The notes beneath the pieces were generated by a model. It searched no databases, was not told where the DNA came from, and saw only the letters and a program-made list of their open reading frames with translations. This document shows, piece by piece, positions 45,001-56,496 of a stretch of 64,000 nucleotides of DNA; the stretch's first letter is position 1; each line of letters begins with the position of its first letter. A program made the position numbers and the translations under genes. This DNA comes from Rhipicephalus microplus (taxonomy: Eukaryota > Arthropoda > Arachnida > Ixodida > Ixodidae): positions 68,706,002 through 68,770,001 of the forward strand of contig NC_134701.1 in NCBI RefSeq assembly GCF_043290135.1. Direction: 5' to 3'.

Positions 45001-47801
45001 GAAGCCGACGATACCATTTGTTTCCACAATTGCCAACACTTCGATGTATTTCTAAAACCCCTTAAATATAAATACCATACAAAAAACACACCATACAAAA
45101 CTAAAAAGGGGTTAACAGAAAGAGCAAATGGCTAAAGACATGAAGAGTGCGTTCAAATAAATGTTCAGAAGAAAGGAACCCATATCCCAACCTAACGTGA
45201 CGCGGTGCTTGCAGCGGAGGCTCTGCTACCGATGTATCGGTGCACTCACGCAAGCGGTGACCGCGGTGATGTGGTTAAGACGCTGAAATCGTTGACTGAC
45301 AGGGAAGGAAGTGCCAGTCTAGTTGAGATCAGTGACTTTTCGGCGTTCGGCAGCCGCAGCTTGCACACGAGCCAGAGACGTTCTTTGGCCAATGCCAAAA
45401 GACCAAAACAAGCCTGGCCCACGCCAGGCGACGAGAAGAAGCTCTGTGTCCAGATGTGAGCCCGCAGAGACCTTGATGCAGGAGCTCTGCTGGCCGTCAC
45501 TCCCGCTCTCTGGCCAAGGTATATACACACAGGTAGGGAAGGCTCCATAGAAGCCCATACGTTCAGAAAATGGCAGCTGATTATATCTGCTCATGAAGCT
45601 TAGCGCCATCTCTCTGAGAAGAGAACACTTCCTGTGGAACAAAACATAAAGCGGATGTGACGCAATAGCTGCTAAACAAGTGACGTCATTTTGTGTGCAC
45701 TAGCACCAAATTTAATCTCAAATTCTTTTTAATATGCCCCTGATCGCTGAGGGCTCGGGCTAAGGCGATCGCTGGCGAGTGATCTACAAGTGCGCTTCAA
45801 CTCAAGACCAGATAATCTAATGCAGACTCATCAGTAAATAGTGATGTTTAAGTGTACTACCATTCAATTTACCTCAGTTGTACAAGAAAATTTATTCTCC
45901 GAACTTTTATTCGCTATTCGTGGCATCTTCCACCGATGAATTAAGGTAACCAGCAGCGTAGCTCCGTATACATGTGATATCTGCAGCGTAGCTTCTTTGT
46001 TTCACATATGCGCAGGTTTTTGAGCATCCACAATGCTTCTGAATTTCTGTTTTAACAGGAAGAAACGACGCCGTGTCCCACTAAATTGATGAAAATTGTT
46101 TTATTCACTGGTCACGATACCTCAAATTTATTCCACAGGACAGAAAAGTTACGACATAGGAAAAATCTGCGCACATTTTCTGCGTTATGTTTTATCTTGA
46201 ATTCTGCTTCGATAAAGTACCGCAACGTATGCTAATGAAAACATACGAATTTTAGCTTGATAGATAACTTGGCAGTCTTATCACCGTTAACGCGAATAAC
46301 AGGCACTGCATGCTCAAAAAGTAAAGCGGGCTACAGGAATACTCATGCATGAAAGTCCAGGGAGCACTGCTTTCCGAACCATTGTCCTCGTTTCTTATCT
46401 AGAATACATGGGTCACAAAACATACGTTTGTCGCTGCTGCACCCTTGCACATCACCTGGTTTTCGCACCTACGGACGAAAGCACTCGGCGTGAAATTTAA
46501 TTCGCATATTTCCGCTGCCCGTTGGACACTGCACTGATATCGCGCACAGCAGAGAACAGCACAGCACAGCAATATCGCGCACACCAGAGAACGCAAGCAG
46601 GCACAGCACAATGAAGCACGTGAGGGGTGCGTCTTTGCAGATGAATTTTACAAGCGGGCCTTGCCATGTATACCCATGTAGTGAAGGGCTGCCCTGTGTG
46701 ATAGTAGCGTGGGCACAGGGCGCTAGAAAAAAACTGTAATATAAAAAAACCGTCGAAAATTCTTTGTTCATTGCACCTCCTAATATTGTTGGACAAAAGA
46801 AAGCTGATTTGTGAAACGTAATGACTGCTTCGACTTTGAACCAAAGTTGTTTTTTTCCTATTAGTGTACCCTACACACATAGTCGCGCTTAAATCGCAGC
46901 TCCCATAACTTCCTATGCTGATGTCGCTGGCAATTGCTTCTGAACTGCTTTTTCCCTGAGCCTTCGTAACCTAATTGATTAGTCCCTACCCTGTTAACCT
47001 TCCTCACTCGGTCCCGACTCAGCCAAGTTTGCAGAGCTTCGCTGTTCTTCTCCCGTGGCTCTCCTAAATATCCGTAGAGGCACCTTATTGGTTTCAATTC
47101 TTCACGCCCACACGTGCCACAACCGAGCGTCATCGTCACCGTCCTCCTCGGTTCAGGCCGATGTCGTCGTGCGCTTTCCAAACGCGCACATTCACATCAC
47201 AGCACCGTATAAGAATCCGAGTACGGCATCTCTTAGCAATATTATAGGCTGAGCCACGCTGGCGCTTGGAACTCGTGCGCAAACGTGCCTTAGGCAGGCA
47301 TGATGTCGGGAAAGTATTCGCGTTGTTATAAGTTACAAAGCTTTTAGAACAACAAAGGAACAACCAGGCATCACACAATGTGAATCGCGTAATAAGTGGA
47401 TTGTTCAATGTTCCAACTCATTAGAAAAGATTGTTCTTCATCACCAAAGGTGGTCGCCACTTAGGGGCCATGGAGTGCGGACGCACGTCGTACCGGCTCC
47501 GCAGTTTTTTCACGATTATCGGCACTATATCGAAGTTCTTAGCACCATTTTTCACACCAGTGGATGACAGAAGTTCTGGAGATCTTTCGGACACCGCATT
47601 TTGACAGGTGCGCTGCATTATTTTGGTGCAACAACCGTGTTTTTTGGCTCGCCACGTCAACGCGGGAGCTAAGCTTAGCGAACGCGAACTGGACGCTAGT
47701 GTCTCCACCGCCGCCGCGGTGATGTGGAGAACTCAGCTGAACGCGCTGTCGGAGCTGATCGGAGCCCCCCGTTCATCTTCGAAGGCCCGATTTATGCCAA
47801 A
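45001..47801. other. Unassigned stretch
   Basis: No recognised gene. A GC-richer patch at 45,190-45,560 has overlapping frames on both strands without motifs. A 35-bp tandem duplication (ATATCGCGCACA..., 46,537 and 46,572) is present. The last 200 bp may be the 5' UTR of the LINE that follows. Confidence 0.4.
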
Positions 47802-49602
47802 ATGGAGGTCGTAACTGTGGATGGAGACGACTTATCACCGGAAGAGTTTGAAAAATGGTCAGGCTAGTGCGAAGTGCGAAAAGGCGCCAAGACGCAGGTC
47901 GACCGGGAGCGCCGCTACGAGGGAATTACGCAGCGAGGGACGCCCTTAGCAAAAAAGGTGCCAGGAAACAAATGGAAGAATGAGCGCAACGCTCGACAAA
48001 TCATTAATGTGAGTCGACTGCCTAATCTGCCAACAGAAGATTACAAGGTCCTTGTGCGTCTACGTGGTGGGCTTAACGTCTCAGAATACAGGATGGATCG
48101 CATATATTGCTGCCTGCGCAATGCTCTGGGGGTCGGCCGGGAAACGGCTGTGGAAGACAGTATGTGCATCAAAAACATGCAAAACATACTCTTCATTACA
48201 CCTTCCGAGGATAAAGCCCGACAGTATAGAGTGTTACCAAACTACGAATAGGTCAGCAGGAATTTGAGACCTGTGCGTACAGGGCAGCCCCAGAGAACGC
48301 GTAAAAGCTACTTATACGAGGGGTGTCCAAGAAGAGAGCCCAGAAGACATCCTTAGCAACTTGGTCACTCCACGTAACCCAGGAGTCCTTCATGCGAAAA
48401 GAATGGGAAACACGGAAAATAATATTGTGCAGTTTGAGGGGTTTCGCGTTCCGGGATATGTGAGGTATGGAGCAATGCTCGTCAAGCGCACGCTCTACAG
48501 AAAACACTTCGATGTCTGCTATAGGTGTGGGAGACTTGGACATAGAACAGAGGTGTGTCCCTACTCCAACGACAAGGTGTGCAGGAGATGTGGAAGCGGT
48601 AATCCAGCGCAAGATCACCGTTGAGAAGTGGATTGCAAGTTATGTGGCAAAGATCACCCCACTGGAGACAAGAGATGTAAGACAAGATACAAGACACCAT
48701 ACCTGGTTAGGAGGCGCCGCTGGAAACAGACGAAGCGAGACAAGGAGGAAGCATGGGCAGCGTACGCTGAAGCCTGCTACCAGTACAAGGAAGTCGGCGT
48801 ATGCCATGACGAGGACCACAACACAACAAACGGCCAGCAGTCGGAAAAGAACACTAAAAGGAAAACAGTGCGAACATCCTCGCACGAGACCACTCCGCAT
48901 CCTTCTCAAAGCTTACTGGGGGAAAGAGTCTAAGACAGTCCAGGTCCCGCTCCAAACCAAGATTAAGATCAAGGCCAAGGTCCCACTCAAGAGCCACATG
49001 AGGAAGTGGCAGCACGCCGGTGAGCTTTGCAAGTGTGGTCTCCGGCACTGCCTCTCCAAGTAATGTTTTAGGGGGCACCTTAGAAAAGTAAATGATGCAG
49101 ATCGAAAAAAGTGTTAGAATAAATCGTGAGGGAGAACCTAACGCCTAAAGAAGAGATTAAGCAACTGAAAGAAGAAAATGCGAAGCTTTAGGAGGTGCGC
49201 AACGTGGCTGCGACGCCTAACACTCCCTTTTCTAGCAAAATACCAACGCGTAATTGAGCCCAATTATCTGTTCCCTCGCAAATGAGCGAGAAGTCTCCGC
49301 CACTGAAAAGGAGGGCGCGGGAAGAGGCAGAAAAAGCCGGTAATTTTTCGATGAGCGAGATTAAGGGATTGTTCAAAGAAATGTTTGATGAAATACAAAA
49401 CCAAATTACTTGCATGTACGTCGAAATCAAGGAACGATTTGATGGACTCGAGCACAGGGTATTAGCAATAGAGAGCACGCCGAAGGACATTAGATCGTCT
49501 GGTGCGGGGCTGGTTAATTTAAAACCGTATAGCAGAACACCAACAGCAGAAATCAGCAAGGTCACCGGGGAGGTTCCCATAAATAAACATGGCGCCACGT
49601 AA
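47802..49602 (+). pseudogene. LINE ORF1 (Gag-like, CCHC)
   Basis: The ATG at 47,802 opens MEVVTVDGDDLSPEEF, but TAG follows at 47,865. The frame reopens to 48,251 (an RNA-binding-like region). After a shift, 48,361-48,933 carries three zinc knuckles: CYRCGRLGHRTEVC, a second CRRCGSG block cut by TGA at 48,622, and CKLCGKDHPTGDKRC. An arginine-serine-rich stretch lies near 48,915-49,000, in another frame. 49,282-49,602 encodes a charged, coiled-coil-like end (EIKGLFKEMFDEIQNQ). The protein would bind LINE RNA. It is disrupted in several places. Confidence 0.8.
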
Positions 49603-52600
49603 CAAGTACATTATTTGGCAGTGGAATTGCTACGGGTACCGTAGGAAACGAGGGAACCTGCAGCAATTCGTGATAACCAGAAAGGCGCCAGGTGTCATCT
49701 CCCTGTAGGAGACCGGGGGAACGGCAATGTTATCGGGGTACAAATCATATAGTACTTCTCATGAGAAGGCTACTGTCCCAACTCGGGTGCATAGAAACCT
49801 CAAGGCTGTAGAGCATGATACCGGAGTGCACAGCATAGACCACGTCCTTATAGAAACAATACCATCCTGTAAGAAAAAGGAAAGCCTCTTCGTGCTTAAC
49901 ATTTAGAGCCCACCCCGACAGAAGTTCCAGTTTGGTACACTTTTCCGCAAAGCCTTGAGCATAGCGGAGAGACAGGCTCTCGTCATAGTCGGTGACTTTT
50001 GTGCACCGCACGAGGCTTGGGGATACACTGTCGAGAATATAAAGGGACGCAACTTATGAACAGACGCTCAACACGAGGGCCTTATGCTGATAACGAATCT
50101 TAAGGAGCCCACAAGAATAGGCAACAGCGTTAGTAATGACACAACACCGGACCTAACTTTTACGAAGAACGTAGCAGACTCGCGATGGGTAAACACGCAG
50201 CAGAATTTTGGCAGCGATCGTTATATTGTAGTTAAATCGGTGCATGCAGGCCCTCAAAAAAGCAAGGCAGACAACTGGAACTTGTAGAATGGGACTATTT
50301 CCGCAAGATTCGAAAGTAGGATTCAGATGATACCATTGTAGATATAGAAAAATGGGTAGAGAAGCTTTAACAGAGTGTCAAGAAAGCCACTAAAATTGTT
50401 CCCGAAGAAGCGGGAATGGCGGAGATGGACACCAAATGTTGCATCTGTGGGAGGCATGGACTAGAATTCAAAAGCGCTGGAAAAGACAAAAATACAATCG
50501 TAATTTAAGAAAGAAAGTAGCTGCATTAGATAAGGAGATTGAGTTTCATGTGGATCGGCTCACCCAACAACAGTGGGACGCCACGTGTAACTTGATGGAT
50601 AGAGAAATGAAGGTGTCAAAGACTCGGAACATTCTCCGAAGTCTCCTAGACCTGTGAAGTACAAAGACTGCACAGAGGCATAAGCTGCAACACGTAATAC
50701 ATAACTATGCAGGAACAGAGGAGGAGCTCTTCCACGAGCTACTAAAAATGTGTTTCTTAGATGCAACAACAGAACTAATTTCCGGTTACAAGGGGCAGGA
50801 CAACTTTATACTCAATGCTGATATAACGGAGGCCGAGGTTAGATTCGAGCTCACGCGACTAAACCCGAGGTCTGCTCCGGGACCTCATAAAATAACTAAT
50901 AAGACGCTCAGAAACTTGGACGACGAATCCATTAAGGCGCTCACTGAGTACATGAATAAGTGTTGGGAGAGTGGGACCATTCCACGACAATGCAAGACTG
51001 CGCAGGTCATTATGATTCCAAAGCCGGTAAAGAAAGCACAGTTGGATAACTTTAGACCAATTTCACCGACTTCATGTATAGGCAAACTCATGAAGCACGT
51101 CATCGTTATGCGTCCCACTACCTACATGGAGGAGAACGGACCCTTTCCACATACCATGATCGTTTTCAGACCTAAACTATCAACACAGGACATCATGTAC
51201 AGATTAAGCATCAAATACTCGACGTGGGGACCATATCGTTAGACTCTAAGGCTATCCTTGGCCTTGCTTTCACCTAGGCCTTCAATACCATCACACACAG
51301 AGCCATATTAGGGAATCTTCAGTCACTGGGGATAGAACAGCGCACCTACGCAAATGTGAGAGACTTCCCATTAGACCGCACTGCAAGAATCGCGGTTGGA
51401 GAGGCAAGGTCTGAAGAGATTGAATTGGGCAGTAGGGGGACGCCACAGGGTTCGGTGCTGTCCCTCCTGATATTTAATGTGGCGATGATTGGCCTACCCC
51501 CAAAGCTTGACCAGATTGAGGGCCTCAAACATAGCATATACGCAGACGACATCACCCTCTGGGTGACGGGTGGGATTGACAGCGACATTGGAAACATATT
51601 ACAAGAAGCTGTTGACACTGTAGAGAGATATGTAGAAGGTAAGAGGCTAAAAGTTTCTCACGAAAAGTCGGAATTGCTCATTTATAGGCCCACATGTAGG
51701 GGACGCAAAAGCATACAGGAAAGGCCAGATATCACAATTTTTGCAGGGGGAAGTAAAATACCCACGGTAGTGAACCTACAAATTCTCGGCCTCTATATAT
51801 CTGAGAATGGGCACAGTGGAGAAACTATTAGGCTATTAGAGAACAGCGTCCACCAAACAAGCAGGCTGATCAAACAAATAGCCAACAAAAACTATGGTAT
51901 AAAGGAACACAACTTAGTTCGTTTAGTTCAGGCTTTTGTAGTCAGTTGCATCGTGTACGTTGCCCCATACCTTAAACTACATGCAGCCGAACAGAGCAAA
52001 ATGGATTGCGCCATTAACAAAGCATATAAACAAGCAATAGGTCTACCGTTAAATGCTACGAATGACAAGTTCTTGGCTGTAGGACTACATAACACGCTAG
52101 CAGAGCTAATAGAGGCTCACACGATAGCACAGTATGATCGGTTAACCCAGAGCCCTACGAGCAGGCATTTGTTGGACACATTTGGCGTCGCGTACAACGT
52201 GCAACATAGGGTCAAAAAGGGTATTACCCGGCTGGAAAGGGGGCATATCGTGGTGCCTTCATTACCTAGAAGTGTGCATCCTGAGCTTCACCACGCTAGA
52301 AAAATAGAAAGGGCGAAGAGCATACATAAAAAGTTTGGCAACGCTCGGAACGTGGTCTATGTAGATGCAGCAGAATACGAGAATGGCCGAAGCATGGTAA
52401 TCGTAGCTACAAATATTCAAACAGATTCCAACGTCAGTGGCAGTGTACGTACAGATAGGGCAGAAGTGGCGGAGTAGGCAGCGATAGCTCTAGCCTCCAC
52501 AAAAGCTGAAGTTGTGATCAGCGATTACAAAACCATGGTTCAAAATTATGCCAAGGGAAGAATCTCACCGGAAGTGCTAAGAATTTCGGCAAACGTTTGC

Positions 52601-53105
52601 GACGAGCGTTACTTCATATGTATGGACACCTGCTCACTCCTCCCTCCCCGGAAACAAAATCGCGCATGACCTGGCTTGAGAACTGGCCGGCCGAACAGGT
52701 GCAGTGCGAAGTCCGGGGGCGGAGAGGGACCGCATGATTAGTTAAGAAGAGATCACGAAACACTACAGGCTAGGAAAGGTCCTATTCCCCCCGGCACATA
52801 CCTCACTCAACAAGCAGCAGCCGACGGCATGGCGCCTCTTACAAACCAACACGTTCCCAAACCCGGTAACTTTTCACTACATCTACCCAGAAATATCCTA
52901 AGATTTGTGTAAGTTCTGCAATCAAAGGGCGGATTTCAATGATATAGCGTGGGCTTGCCCCTCAGTGAGAGGGAAATATAAAAAATACAGCAATGGACAT
53001 CAGTGGGAGACCGCACTGCTAAGCGCAGACCCAGAAGTGCAACTCGATGTCCTTCGGCAAGCCGAGGATGCCGCCAGAGTGCAAGGACTCATGGCTGCCA
53101 CCTAG
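49590..53105 (+). pseudogene. LINE ORF2 (endonuclease-RT-RNase H)
   Basis: Endonuclease pieces start with IIWQWNCYGYRRKRGNLQQF (49,609) and include IVGDFCAPHEAWGY (near 49,985) and a TRIGNSVSNDTTPDLTF block (50,113). RT runs from 50,748 (LNPRSAPGPHKITNK, NFRPISPTSCIGK) and, after a break, from 51,356 to 52,477, with GTPQGSVLSLLIFN and IYADDITLW. The RNase H start NVVYVDAAEYENG lies near 52,350. The end, 52,905-53,105, has CKFCNQRADFNDIAWACP. The 373-codon central piece is intact, but the whole is split by stops at several points. Confidence 0.85.
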
Positions 53106-53110
53106 GCGAA

Positions 53111-53990
53111 AGAGACAATTCTTCCATATCTTGCCGTTTTTTCTTTAATATTTCCTCCTTCATCACCTAATAAGCAATGGTACATACCCACATTAGCCGT
53201 ACTTCTTCATCATGTTCTGCCACTGAATAGAACACAAAGTTTGATGCAAGTGTTTAGCGCATGCCACGCTTCTCGCAAGAATCACGATGCATACTATAGT
53301 GAACGTCGGCCTAATATGCAAAGCTATAAATATTTATTGCGTAGTAGGTACTCAGCAAGTGTGCTTCTAGCATTTACCCAAAGGATGTTTAGAAAAGGTT
53401 CTAAAAAAACTGCTCTTCATGCTTTCGCTGGGACTGCGCTGCGCCTGCCGTGCAGGGCTGGCATTTTTTAAACTTTCTATAAAAAGAAAAGTTCCTTTCG
53501 AACTTGCCGTCTCTCGTTCTTGTACGAGAGCCTGGTAGCCGGTAGACCTCGTGGTCCACTACGTGGTGCCAAAACCCGGGATTTTCGGAATGACGCCAAA
53601 CTTAAAGTTTCAAAGTGACGCACAGTCTCCGCTGAACCTTTGGTGCAGGGTTTCCGGCGGCGAACTGAACCATAGAAGGCTACTCCGACGACGTGAGAGC
53701 ATGCGCTCACAACGGGATGCCATCGCACAGGTAGCTGAAAGCTTCCTATGGAAACAAGAGTTGTCATCGTAACAAATCAGCGTTTTAATCGACCAAGTGA
53801 GGGCGATGTACAATCAGCTAACGATGACCGATGACAGCATCCTAGATCAGATGCCCGAAAATTCGATCGAGGCAGGAATAATAGACACAAGCGGTTAAGT
53901 GGTCAGGATTGTCACGCTGATATCAACGCTTCGTTTTGCTATCTAAAACAAACGTGTATCCCAAGTCTCGTGCCCGACGACCAGCCAAGT
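53111..53990. other. Unassigned stretch after the LINE
   Basis: No recognised gene. Short frames only. Confidence 0.4.
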
Positions 53991-53992
53991 TT

Positions 53993-54026
53993 GCGTCGAT
54001 GTCCAGTCGCGACTGGACATCGACGC
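53993..54026. repeat. Perfect 34-bp palindrome
   Basis: The two 17-bp halves are exact reverse complements with no spacer, centred on TCGCGA at 54,009/54,010. The block GACTGGACATC is repeated immediately after it. Imperfect inverted similarity continues outward (ACAAACGTG at about 53,948 and CACGTTTGT at about 54,071), suggesting a fold-back of about 65-bp arms. Confidence 0.9.
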
Positions 54027-54261
54027 GACTGGACATCAACAATTTATGGCTGGCTGACGCACGTGGAAGCACGTTTGTGAATATAAAAGACCCCCATTAA
54101 TTCCTTTGCTGTGCTTTTTTTGTGCCTGAAAAAAAACTAATCTCGAATTCTGGTACAAACTCGCCCCAATTCGAGTGCTTTTTTTATAGTGATTGTTCCT
54201 AATGAAAAAATATAAGTATATTTGGGTGCAGCATGAACACGTGAGTGTTTGTTACAATAAA

Positions 54262-54268
54262 TATAAAA
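54262..54268 (+). promoter_or_regulatory. TATA box of candidate host gene
   Basis: TATAAAA followed by TGGGTC lies 130 bp before the ATG at 54,398. This gives room for a transcription start near 54,293 and a 5' leader of about 105 nt. Confidence 0.45.
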
Positions 54269-54397
54269 TGGGTCTATACTTATTGCCACCGCAATAGCAA
54301 ACAAAGAAGTCTACCTGGTAGACAGATACCACCGGTGGTAGCTGTTATTCTTTGCTTCCATCCGACAACTACCTAGCCATTCGTAAGGAGCTACGCT

Positions 54398-54456
54398 ATG
54401 AAAGCTGTCATGACTTTGGTGACAGTGATTGTAGTTGGAGCACTTGTTATATTACA
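54398..54456 (+). CDS. Candidate signal-peptide exon
   Basis: The ATG at 54,398 opens a 20-residue hydrophobic peptide (MKAVMTLVTVIVVGALVILQ) with one N-terminal lysine, the form of a secretory signal peptide. The frame hits TGA directly after it. A GTGAAG splice-donor-like site begins at 54,457, so the exon could end there. A TATA box lies upstream, and copy B of the dispersed repeat follows at 54,836, where an intron would be. I cannot confirm the gene or name the product. The hydrophobic frame could be chance. Confidence 0.4.
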
Positions 54457-54835
54457 GTGAAGGTGTACTCATATTACATCAAGAATCCGAAGAACGAAAG
54501 AGCTGGTGTTTTTTACGTTTCGCTTAAACGACACGGTGTGGCCTCCTACCTACCAGCTGCTCTCATTTCTAGAAAACTGTCGTTTCGTGGCATTACTGCC
54601 AGATGGCATCCACATGTCATGCAGCGTTTCCAAACAAAAGGCTATCGTTTTTCGGCGTCCTTTGAGGTCAAGCACCAGCTATGAGGCCAAATATTTTGAT
54701 TCACTTACTTTTTGCATGTCCTCCAAATGATGTCAATTAAATATAGGCTCCTTCCTGTTCAAGAACTTTGTGGAGTCGCGTTTTGAAACTTTGTGAGTTT
54801 TCCCTCTAATACAGTTGGCTGCCCTCGGGCTAATC

Positions 54836-55110
54836 TTGGAACGATTCTGTTGCAGTTATCGGGCGCACAAAGATTTACTGCAATCATTGCAGTCTCCTTT
54901 TGCAAAAAGCAGGTGCTTGTTAGGCACAGCTAAGTAACTACTGAAGCACTTATTCGCGTTCATCTGTACCTGGGAATACGTTTCGTGCGTCATTTGTTTG
55001 TTATAAATGCGAGGCACGTTTCGATCTGCTGGCCATTCTGCGCATGACCTTCCAATTTGTTGATATTGCATTCGCTGCTTCACCTTTGCGACAAAGCTGT
55101 GATTTTTTTC
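54836..55110 (+). repeat. Dispersed repeat, copy B
   Basis: Similar over about 275 bp to copy A (about 610-890), in the same orientation. The shared blocks include GCACGTTTCGATCTGC and GACCTTCCAATTTG. It lies between the candidate signal exon and a candidate second exon. Confidence 0.65.
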
Positions 55111-55135
55111 TACCTTGCGGACATTGAACTTCAGG

Positions 55136-55450
55136 TGCCAAATTTATGTTCGTGAAGTAAAGACCAGGTCCTCTTTCAAAACAGCACTCGCTGAAGTCTT
55201 CGGCCACACCACCTTGAGCAAGCTTGGTGCTCAGCAGCTTCTGCATCAGCGTGCTCGACAACCTGGTGAGAGAAGCACCAGCTGCACACGGGATGTCGAG
55301 GAACTAGGCGCTTGCGTCGACTCGGAGGAAGAGAAGAAGCATATTTTCGAAGACGTCAAGAAATGCTTGTTGAAGATGCTTATTTCACACTACCCAGCTT
55401 GCATCCCAGCCGTCATCACTTTTTGTCAAAGAACCGTGGAGCTACATTGA
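55136..55450 (+). CDS. Possible downstream exon, cysteine-containing
   Basis: After an acceptor-like AACTTCAG (to 55,135) one frame reads VPN, as at the parallel acceptor of copy C. A different frame is open to the TGA at 55,448. That frame encodes ELGACVDSEEEKKHIFEDVK, then CLLKMLISHYPACIPAVITF and CQRTVELH, a charged segment with regularly spaced cysteines. The two observations are in different frames, so the exon limits are unresolved. I do not recognise the family. It may be a dead gene copy. Confidence 0.3.
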   Translation, partial: CQIYVREVKTRSSFKTALAEVFGHTTLSKLGAQQLLHQRARQPGERSTSCTRDVEELGACVDSEEEKKHIFEDVKKCLLKMLISHYPACIPAVITFCQRTVELH

Positions 55451-55934
55451 CAAAAGGCCCTTGCACGCAGCGCTATTGGACCTGCAAACTCGCTGTCTGG
55501 TCTGACGCTTGCCACCAACCCGACGCCCGATCTTCGGTATTATTACCGTCGTCAGTAGGCGCCATGCTGTCGCTGCAAAACGTAGCCGGGCAGCGCTCCC
55601 ACGCCCGGAACTCCAGTTCTCTCTGAACCAGCGTCCAGCGGCGGGGAGCGACAAAGGGATTAGAAGACGGTCCGTGAGCCAATATCCCTACAAGCAATTC
55701 CTCCGGGCCAGCTTGTTTAGCGAGACATCAAAGCAGACCCACCGCACAAGTCGTGTCTCTACGATTAAAGTATTTACTCCTTGGCTGACCTTCCTGGGAA
55801 AGGTGGAAGAAGCAACCCAACCGCCAAATTGTTCCGGAAAGGAACCCCATTTCCCCTCTTCTCAGAGCATTGCGTCAAGAGGTTCAATAACTATTCGGTG
55901 GAGCATTCGTTACTGACCGATGCTCTGTGGGTGA

Positions 55935-56212
55935 TGTTTTAGGTGTGTGATTGGTGTTCCACTCAAGGAGGAGGAGCCCGACAGGTATTAAAACGACGCC
56001 GCAGATTGCTGGACGTCGCTCAGTACTATGTAACGGTCAAGCTACCACGCTCGTGGTTTGTGAAACTTTCAACCTCTCTATGCTGTAAATAAGTGTGTAT
56101 AGTGCCATAAACCTGTTTGTTTTTCGTACCCCCATCTTGTCAGCGTTCGTTTCCTGCACCTGAAGTTGCGCCACGCTACCACAAACGACTGGGTAGACCC
56201 TGATTCTCAACA
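55935..56212 (+). repeat. G5 5' LTR, left end approximate
   Basis: A plausible start is TGTTTTAGGTGTG. It contains a TATTAAAA box near 55,985 and an AATAAG near 56,090. The right end CTCAACA is followed by AC and the primer-binding-like TGGTGGCAGCGGTGGG (56,215). The second LTR is not in the window, so the left end is a guess. Confidence 0.55.
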
Positions 56213-56496
56213 ACTGGTGGCAGCGGTGGGATTTGGAGCGACTACTGTTGAACATCACAGAGATCCTCAACAACTGGTGATCACCGGTCGGATACGAAGC
56301 TAAAAGAGACAACAACAGTCGGCCCACGAGGAGCAGCTGGCTCGAGACATGTACCACGTATGGGTAAGTGTTTGGCTTTTCCTTTGAGTGAACCAGGTTC
56401 TAAAAGAGTGTAAATTTTAGAGCTGGTAGTTAACTTTGCCAAAAGACTCAGTTTCTTCGTTTCGGGAAGTTTTTTTGGAAGTAGCGAGCCCTCAGT

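Larger units (their letters stand above)
47802..53110 (+). mobile_element. Nearly full-length I-group LINE, inactivated
   Basis: About 5.3 kb with ORF1 (nucleic-acid-binding, CCHC knuckles) followed by ORF2 (endonuclease, RT, RNase H, cysteine-rich tail). Both contain several stops and frame changes. The arrangement matches I-group LINEs with RNase H. No clear target duplication was found, and the exact 5' and 3' limits are uncertain. Confidence 0.85.

Noticed and set aside
46497..46880. Cysteine-rich minus-strand frame (127 codons)
   Set aside because: It spans a 35-bp tandem duplication of AGCACAGC-type sequence that generates the cysteines. Overlapping frames look equally good.
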